37,511 nucleotides of DNA from Candidatus Desulfatibia profunda (GCA_014382665.1 JACNJH010000119.1:1-37511), one strand, 5' to 3'; shown: positions 17,471-26,387, numbered from the stretch's first letter. Numbers and translations: made by a program. The notes: generated by a model not told the origin, from the sequence alone.

Positions 17471-18147
17471 AGCGCATCGGGCTGTTTGGCGGCACATTTA
17501 ATCCGATTCACCGAGGCCACCTTCAAGCAATTCAGAAGGTGCAAGCAGCGTTTGATCTGGATCAAATTTATTTTATTCCAGCGGCCCTGCCGCCGCATAA
17601 AGAACCGAAAGGCGTGGCCGATGCCGAAGATCGTATGCAGATGATCCGGCTGGGAATTTCAAATTATCCGGTTCTGATGAAATCCGTTAAGATTTCCGAT
17701 GTTGAGTTGACTCGTTCCGGGCCTTCATACACCATCGATACGGTTCGGTATCTTTTGCAAGTTCTGCCGGAAAAGACCGCGCTTCACTTTATTCTGGGCC
17801 TGGATGCTTTCCTTGAAATAGATACCTGGAAGTCTTACCCGGAACTTTTTCGGCTGGTAACCTTTATCGTCATGTCGCGTCCAGGTGCTGCTCGCCATGG
17901 CAATGATTTGATGTGGCCAACCCTGGAAAAACAGCTTAAATCGAAGATAGCTGATACCTACCGTTTTTCCGCCTCACAATCGTGCTATGTTCATAACGAA
18001 AAGCAGCCGGTCTTTATCCTTGATGTATCGCCGCTGGATATATCATCAACACAGATTCGCGAGCTGGTCAAAAAAGGGGGTCGTATCGAATCCCTGGTGC
18101 CTGAAAACGTCGAAGTTTATATAAAAACCAAAGGACTGTACATATGA
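17467..18147 (+). CDS. nadD: Nicotinate-nucleotide adenylyltransferase
   Basis: This 226-aa protein has the nucleotidyltransferase signature GGTFNPIHRGH (residues 8-18, containing the H-x-G-H motif) and the C-terminal ISSTQIRELVKKG motif. It adenylates nicotinate mononucleotide in NAD synthesis. Two adjacent TTG codons (17464 and 17467) could start it. I chose 17467 because it gives better spacing from GGAGAGGA and forms a TTGA overlap with the proB stop. It overlaps rsfS by 4 nt (ATGA). Confidence 0.95.
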   Translation: MKRIGLFGGTFNPIHRGHLQAIQKVQAAFDLDQIYFIPAALPPHKEPKGVADAEDRMQMIRLGISNYPVLMKSVKISDVELTRSGPSYTIDTVRYLLQVLPEKTALHFILGLDAFLEIDTWKSYPELFRLVTFIVMSRPGAARHGNDLMWPTLEKQLKSKIADTYRFSASQSCYVHNEKQPVFILDVSPLDISSTQIRELVKKGGRIESLVPENVEVYIKTKGLYI

Positions 18148-18533
18148 ACAACGATCTTGATCCATCGGTGGATCTTTTTGTTAAAGCGGCGTTGGGGAAA
18201 AAAGCCACCGGCCTGGTAGTCCTTGACGTCGGAAAATTAACTTCAATTGCAGATGTCTTCATCATTTGCAGCGGACGTTCAAACCGTCAAGTTATCGCAA
18301 TTGCGGAATTTATTCAGGTTGAACTTAAAAAGCACGGACTCAAGCCCCTGAGTGTGGAAGGAAAAAAAGAAGGGCACTGGGTTTTGCTCGACTACGGGTA
18401 TGTGATTATTCACGTTTTTTACGAACCGGTGCGTAAATTCTATGATCTTGAAGGGCTTTGGATAGACGCCAAAAAGGTAAAAACCCAAAGCCTGATCGCC
18501 GCCGCCGAACAGGCTTTGAAAATGAGCGCATAA
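18144..18533 (+). CDS. rsfS: Ribosome silencing factor RsfS
   Basis: This 129-aa protein has the RsfS/DUF143 core: VLDVGKLTSIADVFIICSGRS near the N-terminus and GHWVLLDYGYVIIHVFYE followed by YDLEGLW. RsfS binds L14 on the 50S subunit and blocks subunit joining during starvation. It is coupled to nadD by an ATGA overlap and ends the housekeeping cluster. The rlmH gene often found next is not present; the following gene is convergent and starts only 6 nt away. Confidence 0.96.
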   Translation: MNNDLDPSVDLFVKAALGKKATGLVVLDVGKLTSIADVFIICSGRSNRQVIAIAEFIQVELKKHGLKPLSVEGKKEGHWVLLDYGYVIIHVFYEPVRKFYDLEGLWIDAKKVKTQSLIAAAEQALKMSA

Positions 18534-18539
18534 GGGATT

Positions 18540-19217
18540 CTAGCGGCCGGCCACATCTTGTCCGCAGTGTTTACAGATATTGGATCTTTTCTTTATAATT
18601 TCAGCGCAGAACGGGCATTCCCGGGTAAAATGCCTCTCGTGGATCTTGCCGATAGACTGATCGACATTGTTCTGAATGATCTGGTTTCCGAACTTAATAC
18701 TTCTTAATGGCTCGATGGCTTCCAGCGACCCGATGTCGCCGATCATTTCAGCGGCCTTGGCCCTGACGCGGGCCGGCTCGGTTGCATCCAGGAGCAATCG
18801 CATCACCGTAATACCGTCTTTGGCTATATAGGCATCCGTAAGAATCTCAAACCCTCTTTTAGTGGCCTGCTTCAAGGCTTCCTGCTCGGCCAGTACCTGG
18901 TCGTCAATGATCTGGCCCTGCCCTCCCATGGGGCTGAATACGGGAATGCACTCGTACTTCTGGGTTCCAGGATAGCACATGCAGCGACAAGAAGCATTAT
19001 GGGCATAGTTTTCCTGGATTTCATCCCACCCCCGAACATACAGAGAGCATTCATCGTTAAAGCATATATACAGGTAAGGAGTGCCCCAGCCGAGTCCGTC
19101 ACTGAAAGAAAACGGGGGAACTTCCCACAGATTCATCTCCTGGTCGCAGTGGGGGCAAAGCGGTTTTTTCTCAGACAAAATCTTTTCCAGAACTTCTTCC
19201 TTGGTTTCAATGACCAT
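18540..19217 (-). CDS. Zinc-ribbon protein with HEAT-like middle, function unknown
   Basis: This 225-aa protein has an N-terminal zinc-binding pair CPHC (21-24) with later CFNDEC, then a cysteine-rich CRCMCYPG segment. A helical stretch (about 140-185) with ARVRAKAAEMIGDIGSLEAIEPL resembles a HEAT repeat, and a C-terminal zinc ribbon has Cys201, Cys204, Cys215 and Cys218. No catalytic motif is visible; the layout suggests protein or nucleic-acid binding. The ATG at 19217 gives a complete N-terminal zinc knuckle. It is convergent with rsfS and appears to be transcribed alone. Confidence 0.7.
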   Translation of the reverse strand: MVIETKEEVLEKILSEKKPLCPHCDQEMNLWEVPPFSFSDGLGWGTPYLYICFNDECSLYVRGWDEIQENYAHNASCRCMCYPGTQKYECIPVFSPMGGQGQIIDDQVLAEQEALKQATKRGFEILTDAYIAKDGITVMRLLLDATEPARVRAKAAEMIGDIGSLEAIEPLRSIKFGNQIIQNNVDQSIGKIHERHFTRECPFCAEIIKKRSNICKHCGQDVAGR

Positions 19218-19354
19218 TGGTTATTCTCCAACATATTTGAATTTTAATTACATGCAGACCGTTTGGACAATAATGCTACTGTCGCAGCACGCTGCGCACA
19301 AAGACAAATTAAGCCGTCTTTCTCATATGTCAATACAATCAGTATGGAAACCAT

Positions 19355-20086
19355 CTAAAAGTTCAGCTTTAATACATGAACCACGCTGGTGTCTTTTTCC
19401 TGGATCTGAAGACGAAGCTGCTTGGCGGAACCGGCTTCACCGGGGAAAAAGAGAAATCCATAAGCAAGATCTTTGGGTTCAATAGCTCTATTCTGAAGAG
19501 ACTTTTCCCGCAAGTCGCTGGTAATCGATCTGCGGGCATCATCTGAGGCATAGGCGCCGGCGCCGCCCAGGGTGGCTCCGGCGGCGGCACCCACGGCTGC
19601 GCCCTTGCCGGCTGCTTCGGCGACGTTCTCACCGGTTACAATACCGACGGCGGCTCCGAGCAGAGACCCGGCAGCGGCTCCCAAAAAGCCGCTATAGGCC
19701 CCCTCTTTAAAAATCTCTTTAGTCTTTGAGTACTTAGCAGCCCGTTCATAGGCGGTCTGGCTGCTTAAAACCGGCCAGAGGTTACCCTTTTGATCTTCAA
19801 GAAACGTTTGCTGCGCAACGATTTCCAACGAATGGGGGCCCTGATTGTCGAACACCACCTGAACCGGCAGCATGCCGGCGCCCAGGATATCAAATCCAAA
19901 AGCCTCTCGGGTCTCTTTTTGTTCAATAAAAGCCTTGGCCGCTATCTGGGCTCCGGCGATGTTGACAACATTCTCAAAGGATGCCGGTGTTTTGAAAGGC
20001 AGCGGCTTGGCTTTATAGCTTGTGGAACAACCCGCTGAATAAATGACAAAAATTGATGACAAAAGCATATAGATGTATCGTTTCAT
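19355..20086 (-). CDS. Glycine-zipper lipoprotein
   Basis: This 243-aa protein starts at the ATG at 20086, which has AAAGGAGCG just upstream; a 20-codon longer frame lacks this. The N-terminus is a lipoprotein signal ending SAGC (Cys near residue 20). The middle (about residues 120-185) is a glycine-zipper membrane segment rich in G/A repeats such as AAAGSLLGAAVGIVTG. The C-terminal 50 residues are a soluble beta domain. Glycine-zipper lipoproteins usually sit in the outer membrane; the role here is unknown. It is separated by about 130 nt from the zinc-ribbon gene. Confidence 0.75.
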   Translation of the reverse strand: MKRYIYMLLSSIFVIYSAGCSTSYKAKPLPFKTPASFENVVNIAGAQIAAKAFIEQKETREAFGFDILGAGMLPVQVVFDNQGPHSLEIVAQQTFLEDQKGNLWPVLSSQTAYERAAKYSKTKEIFKEGAYSGFLGAAAGSLLGAAVGIVTGENVAEAAGKGAAVGAAAGATLGGAGAYASDDARRSITSDLREKSLQNRAIEPKDLAYGFLFFPGEAGSAKQLRLQIQEKDTSVVHVLKLNF

Positions 20087-20270
20087 AATCGCTCCTTTAG
20101 CCCGATGTCGGCAAAAGATATCGTTTGTCCCTAAACGTTGCTGCATGGCAAACCAAACCTTGTCAGGGTGTTAATCATAATACCGTCAGCTTCGGTTTGC
20201 AAGAAGTAACGGCGGATAATTCCGTTTAGACCGGCAAAATCTCGCAATTTAAACAAACAGGAGGGATACT

Positions 20271-20789
20271 GTGGATGGTATTGATATCGTAGCCCAGTTG
20301 ATGGCCATATCCGCCATTACCGCCCCCAAAAGCAAGGGGGAAAATTTTGTTCAGACCAAAGTACTTCAGGGAAAAGTCATCAAACAGGTTGCAGAAGCCA
20401 TGCTGCGGTTTGGCGAAAAAACACAGAAAAAAGACTTTGACCGGGATGCCAAAAACGTCGCCGTGTCGGAAGCCGTCGTGCTGGTGGGGCTCAAGAATGC
20501 CAGTCCGGTGGGAATCAACTGCGGCGCCTGCGGGTTTACGGATTGTAACGCCCTGTTGCACCAGGAAAAGAAAGCAGCGGAATTCTTGGGGCCGGTGTGT
20601 GCTTTCAGGCTCCTGGATATGGGAATTGCCCTGGGTTCGGCCGTAAAGACCGCCGGCATCCTGAACGTGGACAACCGCATCATGTACCGTGTGGGTGTTG
20701 TTGCTCGTGAAATGAACATCGTGGATTGGGATATTGTCATGGGAATTCCGCTTTCAGTATCCGGCAAAAACATTTTTTTCGACCGCTGA
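20271..20789 (+). CDS. DUF2148 ferredoxin-domain protein
   Basis: This 172-aa protein starts at a GTG (20271) preceded by AGGAGGG. The core is NCGACGFTDC (Cys84, Cys87, Cys92) with a further Cys110 in GPVCAFRLLDMGIALG, the four cysteines expected to hold a 4Fe-4S cluster in DUF2148 proteins. The C-terminal half is helical with a hydrophobic AVKTAGILNVDNRIMYRVG region. The family is found mainly in anaerobes and methanogens, and its function is not established. It is divergent from the lipoprotein gene. Confidence 0.85.
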   Translation: MDGIDIVAQLMAISAITAPKSKGENFVQTKVLQGKVIKQVAEAMLRFGEKTQKKDFDRDAKNVAVSEAVVLVGLKNASPVGINCGACGFTDCNALLHQEKKAAEFLGPVCAFRLLDMGIALGSAVKTAGILNVDNRIMYRVGVVAREMNIVDWDIVMGIPLSVSGKNIFFDR

Positions 20790-20905
20790 CCCAGGAATCC
20801 ATACATTGAGTATTTCGAGGATTAATCCGCCTTAGGTGGATAAAAATTTGAGTCTGTTGATAAATCCCGCCCATCGGGAACGCAGAAATCGGGCAAAAAG
20901 GGGGG

Positions 20906-21409
20906 TTATGCAAAGGTCTCGGTTTCTTTGTTTAATAAATCGATAACTGTCTTCAGCAGTAGAAAAAGAAAGCCAGTATCTTCTTCAGTAAGATATACCG
21001 GGTCCTCATCTTCCGGCGCCTCAAAAAGGGTATCGACCACATACTTTAGCACATACGGTTGAGCGGAAACCTGAACCCTGGCTATCCTATCATAAAACCT
21101 GTCATGAGCCGTTTCCAGGCTCTCTACAAGCTTTTCGTTATCTTCGTAACACTCAATAATCTGGTCAGCCGTGATCCTTTTGATTTTTTTCCCGTATCCT
21201 TTTTGGAACGTTTGGTAAATAACAAAGAACATATAGAGGGCCAGTTCTTTGACTTGCTGGTCGAGATCTTCTGTTAACTCGAAAATGAATGCAAGCAGGT
21301 CTGCCTGGTTCTTGCCAACCTTGGTCATCTCCTTGCCGGCCCGAGCCGCACTAAACAGAGCAACCTCCTGCCAGGTTTCTTCAACTAATTCCTCTGATAT
21401 TGGTTCCAT
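20906..21409 (-). CDS. Conserved-looking all-helical protein, function unknown
   Basis: This 167-aa protein is acidic and predicted mostly alpha-helical, without signal peptide, membrane segment or cysteine motif. The segment YMFFVIYQTFQKGYGKKIKR and the acidic EAPEDEDPVYLTEEDTG stretch are its most distinctive parts. I do not recognise a family. The start at 21409 gives MEPISEEL with TCAGGGAG a few bases upstream. Codon use looks normal for the neighbourhood, so it is probably a real gene. It has its own transcription unit or shares one with the downstream region. Confidence 0.6.
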   Translation of the reverse strand: MEPISEELVEETWQEVALFSAARAGKEMTKVGKNQADLLAFIFELTEDLDQQVKELALYMFFVIYQTFQKGYGKKIKRITADQIIECYEDNEKLVESLETAHDRFYDRIARVQVSAQPYVLKYVVDTLFEAPEDEDPVYLTEEDTGFLFLLLKTVIDLLNKETETFA

Positions 21410-21574
21410 GACAACTCCCTGAAAGCTTTGGATCTCCTTTCGGATTACGATTCAATGATGGATAAGATTAGACGGCCTAATAGCCGAAGTTCATTACGGC
21501 GAATTGAAAATGAACCAGCAATTTTATTCCTTCAATGCTTAAACAAAAAGGTAAATAAAATCAATAAAAAAGAT

Positions 21575-22681
21575 TCAGTAGTCTTCCGCCAGCAAGTGCA
21601 TATTGCCGATGTGAACTTGACTCAGGCCGGCGTCCAAGGCAACCTCCCGGCAGCGCAGGGCATGCGACCGGCTGGTAGTAGGCAGATCGTCGAGGTAAAA
21701 CTGGGGGTAAAAGGCCAGCAGGCTGTATGGGATTTTGGGGTTGAGATCGGCGATAAATCGTGCGATTTGCAAAACTTCTTTTTCATCGATGTATCCCGGC
21801 ACCAGAAGGGTGCTGGCGATCAGCACGGGCGGCCGCGGCCGCTCGTAGACCAAGCGGGCCAGGGTTTGGAAATTCTTAAGCGTTTGGGCGTTGGTCACCC
21901 CGCACAGGGCATAGTGGATTTCCTGGCTCCAGGCTTTCAGATCAAACTTGACCAGGCCTCCGGATCTCAGCGACAGGTCCGCTATCATCGACAGGTAAGG
22001 TTCCTGCATGCTGCCGTTGGTTTCCCAACAGATACGCATGATACCCTCTTTAGCGTTTTTCATGGCGATGCGGGACGTTTTAATGGCATGCAGAATCTGG
22101 GGGGTCGGGTCGCCCCCGAAATAGCAGATGCAGGTGGTTTTTTTGTCGGCAGCCTGCGCGAGCGTTTTGGCTGAAATCGTTTTTTTGGAAAAGGTTCGCT
22201 GTTTGAATTGATGGTTCTGGCAGTAGAGGCAGTTAAAGGCACAGGCATGGTAAAACACCGCCAGATTGCGGTAGCCGATTTCAGGTCCCCTGGAGACCGA
22301 ATACTGAGGATATCCGCAGCCGGTACCGGCCGGGCAGACAAAATCACCCACACAGTTGGTGGGCAGCGGATCAAAATAAAAGTAAAGATTGCCCTCGTGC
22401 GGCCGGCCGCCGCCAAGGCGGCCGTTTTGCACCCGCCGCAAGCCGCAGAACCCGGTCTTGCCTTCAGGTATCCGGCAGTTGTGAACGCACAAACCACAAG
22501 AAATTCCATTTCCCGAACGGGGAGGGTCCGTCGGCAGGCCATAGGCCGTGCGGCTGCGGTCGTGAACCGCTTTGATTTGGGGCCAGACCGCATCAAAATG
22601 AATCCGGATACAATCGGCGCAGAATCCGATGGTGTTTGAAATGGTTCGGCCGCTTGCGTCACAGTAATTGCATGTTCCCAT
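21575..22681 (-). CDS. AmrS-like radical SAM protein (AmmeMemoRadiSam type)
   Basis: From the ATG at 22681 (368 aa; a TTG 36 nt upstream is an alternative and neither has a strong ribosome site). An N-terminal zinc knuckle CNYCD...CADC comes first. It is followed by SCGLCVHNCRIPEGKTGFCG (61-80), the cysteine-rich lead-in typical of AmrS. The radical SAM motif is CAFNCLYC (Cys147, Cys151, Cys154). Next are YFGGDPTP and the WETNGS strand. AmrS works with AmrA and AmrB in the AmmeMemoRadiSam system. Here the partners are not adjacent, and only an internally deleted amrB occurs 8 kb away. The substrate is unknown. Confidence 0.8.
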   Translation of the reverse strand: MGTCNYCDASGRTISNTIGFCADCIRIHFDAVWPQIKAVHDRSRTAYGLPTDPPRSGNGISCGLCVHNCRIPEGKTGFCGLRRVQNGRLGGGRPHEGNLYFYFDPLPTNCVGDFVCPAGTGCGYPQYSVSRGPEIGYRNLAVFYHACAFNCLYCQNHQFKQRTFSKKTISAKTLAQAADKKTTCICYFGGDPTPQILHAIKTSRIAMKNAKEGIMRICWETNGSMQEPYLSMIADLSLRSGGLVKFDLKAWSQEIHYALCGVTNAQTLKNFQTLARLVYERPRPPVLIASTLLVPGYIDEKEVLQIARFIADLNPKIPYSLLAFYPQFYLDDLPTTSRSHALRCREVALDAGLSQVHIGNMHLLAEDY

Positions 22682-22785
22682 AGCATGGATTATAGAGGAT
22701 GTTGTTTTGGTTTTCAATTGCCATCTTTGATTTGTAACGCTATTCTTTTAACGGTTATAAATTAAATTGGCTTTATTTTTGCCAC

Positions 22786-22955
22786 GGAGACACAGAGAGC
22801 ACGGAGGGCATTAATAGTTTTACTGGCCGGGAGATACCGGCCAGGGAAAAGCAATCTGCTAAAAATAGTTTTTTGCTCGAAAGTGCTGATTATTTTATCC
22901 GATCGCCGTCTTTCGATTGGATAAAAAATAGTGATCTCTGTGCCCTCTGTGCCTC
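22786..22955. repeat. 170-bp element with terminal inverted repeats and an internal hairpin
   Basis: The left arm (22786-22805, GAGACACAGAGAGCACGGAG) is complementary to the right arm (about 22936-22955) with few mismatches. Inside is a perfect 8-bp stem CTGGCCGG (22822-22829) and CCGGCCAG (22836-22843). The arms match the widespread 'cacggagacacagag' type of bacterial intergenic repeat, probably a non-autonomous mobile element. No gene is supported between 22682 and 23085 apart from this element. Confidence 0.6.
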
Positions 22956-23085
22956 AAGCGAAGCGGGTGGTGATTTGAAATATTGCCGGGAGGTTTGGAT
23001 AATCGCCGGGGTTATGATAATGATGGAATTATCGGCATTGGTTGAGCATGTCCGCCCGGTACATTCCGCCGATCAGGAGGGCGTC

Positions 23086-23979
23086 ATGATCGACATCGAA
23101 AAGACCACCCAGCGACTTCAGGATCATCTTGTGCAGCTCACGAAAACCATTGGTGAGCGCAGTGTCTATTTGCCCAAAAACCTTGAACGCACCGCCGCCT
23201 ACATCGAGACATTTTATCAAAAGATCGGCCTGCCAATGCAGCGCCAACCGTATCGATTCCATAATTTTACGGTCGCCAACATAGTGGCGGAGGTCGCTTT
23301 TAAAGCCAATCCATCAAAACGGTTTATCCTGGGGGCTCACTACGATTCCGTGGCCGGTACGGTCGGGGCCGACGACAACGCCAGCGCCGTTGCCGTTCAG
23401 CTTGAGACCGCCCGGGAATTGGCCGCGCTGAAAGGACGTGAATCCTTAAATCTTGCCGTAACCTTCGTTTCCTTTGCCCTGGAGGAACCTCCGGTTTACG
23501 GCACCCGGTACATGGGAAGCAGGGTGTATGCCGCCAACGCCCGGAAAACCAACGAACAAATCGACGGCATGATCTGCCTGGAGATGGTGGGATACACCTG
23601 CCGGGAGCCCGGCTGCCAAGAATATCCGTTTCCGTTGATGTTTTTCGGCTATCCCAAAGAAGGCAACTATATCGGTATGGTAGGAAATGGCAGCTCCCGC
23701 CCCTTTACCCGCAGGCTTTATCGGGCTTTCCGTAAGAATCCCAATTTGCCGGTGGTCAAGCTGACCGTTCCCCTAAGCGGATATATTCTGCCCGCGGTAA
23801 GACTCAGCGACCATGCACCGTTCTGGGATAAGGGGTATTCGGCGGTCATGATTACGGACACGGCCTTTTTTCGCAATCCCCACTATCACCTGCCGTCCGA
23901 TACCATGGAAAAATTAGACTTTCGCTTTATGGCCGAACTGGTAAGAAGCTTACTTTTATTCTTTACTTCAGGTCACTAA
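23086..23979 (+). CDS. M28 family zinc aminopeptidase-like protein
   Basis: This 297-aa protein starts at the ATG at 23086, preceded by an excellent AGGAGGGC; the longer open frame from 22873 runs through an intergenic repeat and is rejected. Metal-binding and catalytic residues fit family M28: GAHYDS (His85, Asp87), GADDNASA (bridging Asp97), ALEEP (Glu133-Glu134), and the late His in NPHYHLPSDT. M28 enzymes are di-zinc aminopeptidases or glutaminyl cyclase relatives. With this start there is no signal peptide, so it should be cytoplasmic unless exported otherwise. It lies between two minus-strand radical SAM genes. Confidence 0.88.
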   Translation: MIDIEKTTQRLQDHLVQLTKTIGERSVYLPKNLERTAAYIETFYQKIGLPMQRQPYRFHNFTVANIVAEVAFKANPSKRFILGAHYDSVAGTVGADDNASAVAVQLETARELAALKGRESLNLAVTFVSFALEEPPVYGTRYMGSRVYAANARKTNEQIDGMICLEMVGYTCREPGCQEYPFPLMFFGYPKEGNYIGMVGNGSSRPFTRRLYRAFRKNPNLPVVKLTVPLSGYILPAVRLSDHAPFWDKGYSAVMITDTAFFRNPHYHLPSDTMEKLDFRFMAELVRSLLLFFTSGH

Positions 23980-24019
23980 AGAGAAAGCCAAAACCCTAAT
24001 CGGCTCAATACTCGATTAA

Positions 24020-25015
24020 TCAATAGGCGCCTTGATCGACCCGTTCTGCCAGATATTGCTGATCCGCTTGGCTGCGGGCAAACACGCCCAAGTTCCCCAG
24101 GCGTATATGTTGCAGTCCGGCGGCCTTGGCCCGTTCATAGGCTTCCACCATTTCCCGGACATCGGGGCTTCTGAAATCCTTCATGCGGTATTCCGGAAAA
24201 AATGCCAGAATAGTAAAGGGAATGGCGCCGTCGACGGCCGCAAGCAGTCCGGCGATGTTTTCGAGTTCATCGGCTTCTACCAGACCGGGAATATAAAGTG
24301 ACAGAACTTCCAGTACAAAGCCCCGCCGGAGGATCTCTTCAGGCAGGGTCAATATGGTTTTGTTGGAGCAGCCGGTCAGCCACTTGTGCTTTTCTTTGTC
24401 AAAGGCTTTAATGTCGAGCCAGAAGGCATCCACCCCGGATTGCTGCAAATAGTCAAGATTCTGCGGGGTAAGTCCGTGGCCGTTGGTTTCAATCAACACC
24501 CAGAGATTGGTATGGGCATGAATCAGCCGGGCACAGTCAGCATAGAATTCGGGGCAGCAGACCAGATCTCCGCCGGTAAAAGCCGCAATATTGCGCACAG
24601 GTCCGAACCCCTGGGGGCTTAAGGTGATCGCTTCCGGCGCCAGGATGCCGGGGCAGGCACTCGACCGCCGGCCGTAAACCACACAATGTCCGCAGCAGCG
24701 GCAGGTATCATGGGCATGCCAGGCGGTCGCTTTAGCCCTGGGCTCCACCAGGGTAACCGATCTATCATAGGCAATCGCTTCTTTCAGGATGTCCTGCGGC
24801 CGATACCATTTGCCGTTTTTGATTTTGCTGAAATACCAGGAATGACATTTGCGGCAGGAAAAGTTGCACCCGGATTGATACATGGAAAGGTAGTTTTCAG
24901 GACGCGAAAGATGGATGGAGGTAATCAGCCGATACGTCCGGCCATTTTCTTGTTTCAGGGTAACCCGGCAGGCCGGGGCATGCTTTCCGTTAAATTCGAC
25001 CCGGCAGCTTCCCAT
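24020..25015 (-). CDS. Radical SAM protein, AmrS/PflA-activase-like
   Basis: This 331-aa protein starts at the ATG at 25015, which has AAGGG six bases upstream; ATGs at 25057 and 25078 are alternatives. The radical SAM motif is CNFSCRKC (Cys50, Cys54, Cys57). An extra cysteine cluster CRCCGHC (about 104-110) plus SSACPG suggests an auxiliary iron-sulfur cluster or zinc site. The segments AFTGGDLVCCPEFYADC and LIETNGHG match the family core. It resembles glycyl-radical activating and AmrS-type enzymes. It is the second such enzyme in 4 kb, flanking the M28 peptidase. The substrate is unknown. Confidence 0.8.
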   Translation of the reverse strand: MGSCRVEFNGKHAPACRVTLKQENGRTYRLITSIHLSRPENYLSMYQSGCNFSCRKCHSWYFSKIKNGKWYRPQDILKEAIAYDRSVTLVEPRAKATAWHAHDTCRCCGHCVVYGRRSSACPGILAPEAITLSPQGFGPVRNIAAFTGGDLVCCPEFYADCARLIHAHTNLWVLIETNGHGLTPQNLDYLQQSGVDAFWLDIKAFDKEKHKWLTGCSNKTILTLPEEILRRGFVLEVLSLYIPGLVEADELENIAGLLAAVDGAIPFTILAFFPEYRMKDFRSPDVREMVEAYERAKAAGLQHIRLGNLGVFARSQADQQYLAERVDQGAY

Positions 25016-25268
25016 TGAATACCCTTGTTGTTTATTTCTGCATTCAAAGGCTTCCATCTTCCTTCCCGAATCTTGCATACCAAATTTCGAAAAGCGAGAA
25101 CATCCTAAGGGTTTCGGAGCCTAATATTTAACTATTCTGGTTAATTATACATCCTATCATTAATATGGATCAGCAAACAACCAAAAATATAAAAATTGTC
25201 AAAGAACCGGCAAAGAAAAACAGTTGCATTTTTTAAATGAATACGGCAAATTGACCCGTAACCCGTAA

Positions 25269-25358
25269 ATGGCCACCATCCTGGGCGACGGCACGGTGGC
25301 CCTGATACTGGAACTTCCCAAACTGGTGCAGATCGCCGAGATGGAAGAAAAAAAGTAA
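25269..25358 (+). pseudogene. C-terminal relic of cheA
   Basis: A 29-codon in-frame stretch, containing ATILGDGTVALILELPKL and ending EEKK-stop, matches the conserved last strand of the CheA histidine kinase regulatory (CheW-like) domain. A TAA stands directly before the ATG, and no other chemotaxis sequence is seen upstream, so this is the stump of a deleted gene. It ends exactly where the convergent aroB stop codon begins. The rest of 25016-25268 holds nothing I can identify. Confidence 0.7.
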
Positions 25359-26387
25359 TTAAAAGAGATCGTTTATCGCCGCTTCGAGTTCCGCAATCGA
25401 TATTTCATTCACAACGGCACGACCGATTTGATCCAGCAGCACAAAGTGGATGCGGTCCCCCTGCCGTTTTTTGTCCTTGCGCAAGGCGTCAATCAGTGCA
25501 TTTTTCTCCACTTGAATCCCGGTGGGAAGTCTCAATTTTTTGAGAAGATCCTCAATCCTTTGGGCCTCTGCGGCCGCCAGATGGCCTCTTTTTACGGAAA
25601 TCATCGCAGCGATCACCATACCCGCAGCAACCGCCTCGCCATGAGGAACGCCAATGATTTTTTCAAAGGCATGACCAAAGGTATGACCAAAATTCAGTTT
25701 TCTGCGCTCGCCTTGCTCGGTTTCGTCTTTGTTGACAATCGCCGCCTTGATAACGATCGAATCGTATACCAGCTTTTGAATCACTTCACTGTCAAGCGCC
25801 AGCGCCTGGTCATAATATTCTTCAAGATAGCTAAACAGGCCGGCGTCTGCAATGGCGGCGTGTTTGACAATCTCGGCCATACCACATAATATTTCGTTTG
25901 CGGGCAACGTGTGCAGCAGATTTGCATCACAGATAACAAATTCGGGTTGATTGAACACCCCGATCATGTTTTTATACCCGCCGAAATTGACGCCGTTTTT
26001 GCCCCCGACGCTGGCGTCAACCTGAGACAGCAGGGTCGAGGAAACAAATCCGAAGCGCACGCCGCGCAGATAAGTCGAGGCCGCAAAACCGGTGATATCG
26101 CAGACAATCCCGCCACCGATGCCGACAATAAAGCACGAACGGTCGGCCTCCAAATCCACAAGCTTTGCATATATGGTTCGCACCGTATCCAGATTCTTAA
26201 TCTTCTCGCCGGTTCCGATGGTGATGACGTCACAGGCCGGGAAATCTTGCCGATAAAGGTGTCCGACGTTGATATCCGTAATAATTACCGCTTTGTCGAC
26301 AGGAATGTAATCGTTTACATTTTGGAGGCGCTCGCCAACCAGTATGGTTGAATCTCCGGTAAGACCTTCAATTTTCAGGGTTTTCAC
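25359..26387 (-). CDS. aroB: 3-dehydroquinate synthase
   Basis: This 342-aa protein carries the AroB NAD-binding segment IVGIGGGIVCDITGFAAS, the active-site GGKNGVNFGGYKNMIG, and zinc-ligand regions CGMAEIVKHA and NFGHTFGHAFE. It converts DAHP to 3-dehydroquinate, the second shikimate step. The start is a GTG: 26387 has AGGTGG at proper spacing, while the frame also allows a GTG at 26396 that would lie on top of the ribosome site. It is divergent from the fused DAHP synthase-prephenate dehydratase gene, so the first two pathway steps are encoded side by side with a shared 500-bp control region. Confidence 0.96.
   Translation of the reverse strand: MKTLKIEGLTGDSTILVGERLQNVNDYIPVDKAVIITDINVGHLYRQDFPACDVITIGTGEKIKNLDTVRTIYAKLVDLEADRSCFIVGIGGGIVCDITGFAASTYLRGVRFGFVSSTLLSQVDASVGGKNGVNFGGYKNMIGVFNQPEFVICDANLLHTLPANEILCGMAEIVKHAAIADAGLFSYLEEYYDQALALDSEVIQKLVYDSIVIKAAIVNKDETEQGERRKLNFGHTFGHAFEKIIGVPHGEAVAAGMVIAAMISVKRGHLAAAEAQRIEDLLKKLRLPTGIQVEKNALIDALRKDKKRQGDRIHFVLLDQIGRAVVNEISIAELEAAINDLF

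Noticed and set aside
21428..22174. 248-aa plus-strand ORF
   Set aside because: It is antisense to the AmrS-like radical SAM gene, which has clear motifs and codon pattern on the minus strand; the plus frame has no recognisable domain.
22873..23085. N-terminal extension of the M28 peptidase
   Set aside because: The extension reads through the inverted-repeat element and a Cys-rich nonsense stretch; the ATG at 23086 has a near-perfect ribosome site and begins the conserved domain region.
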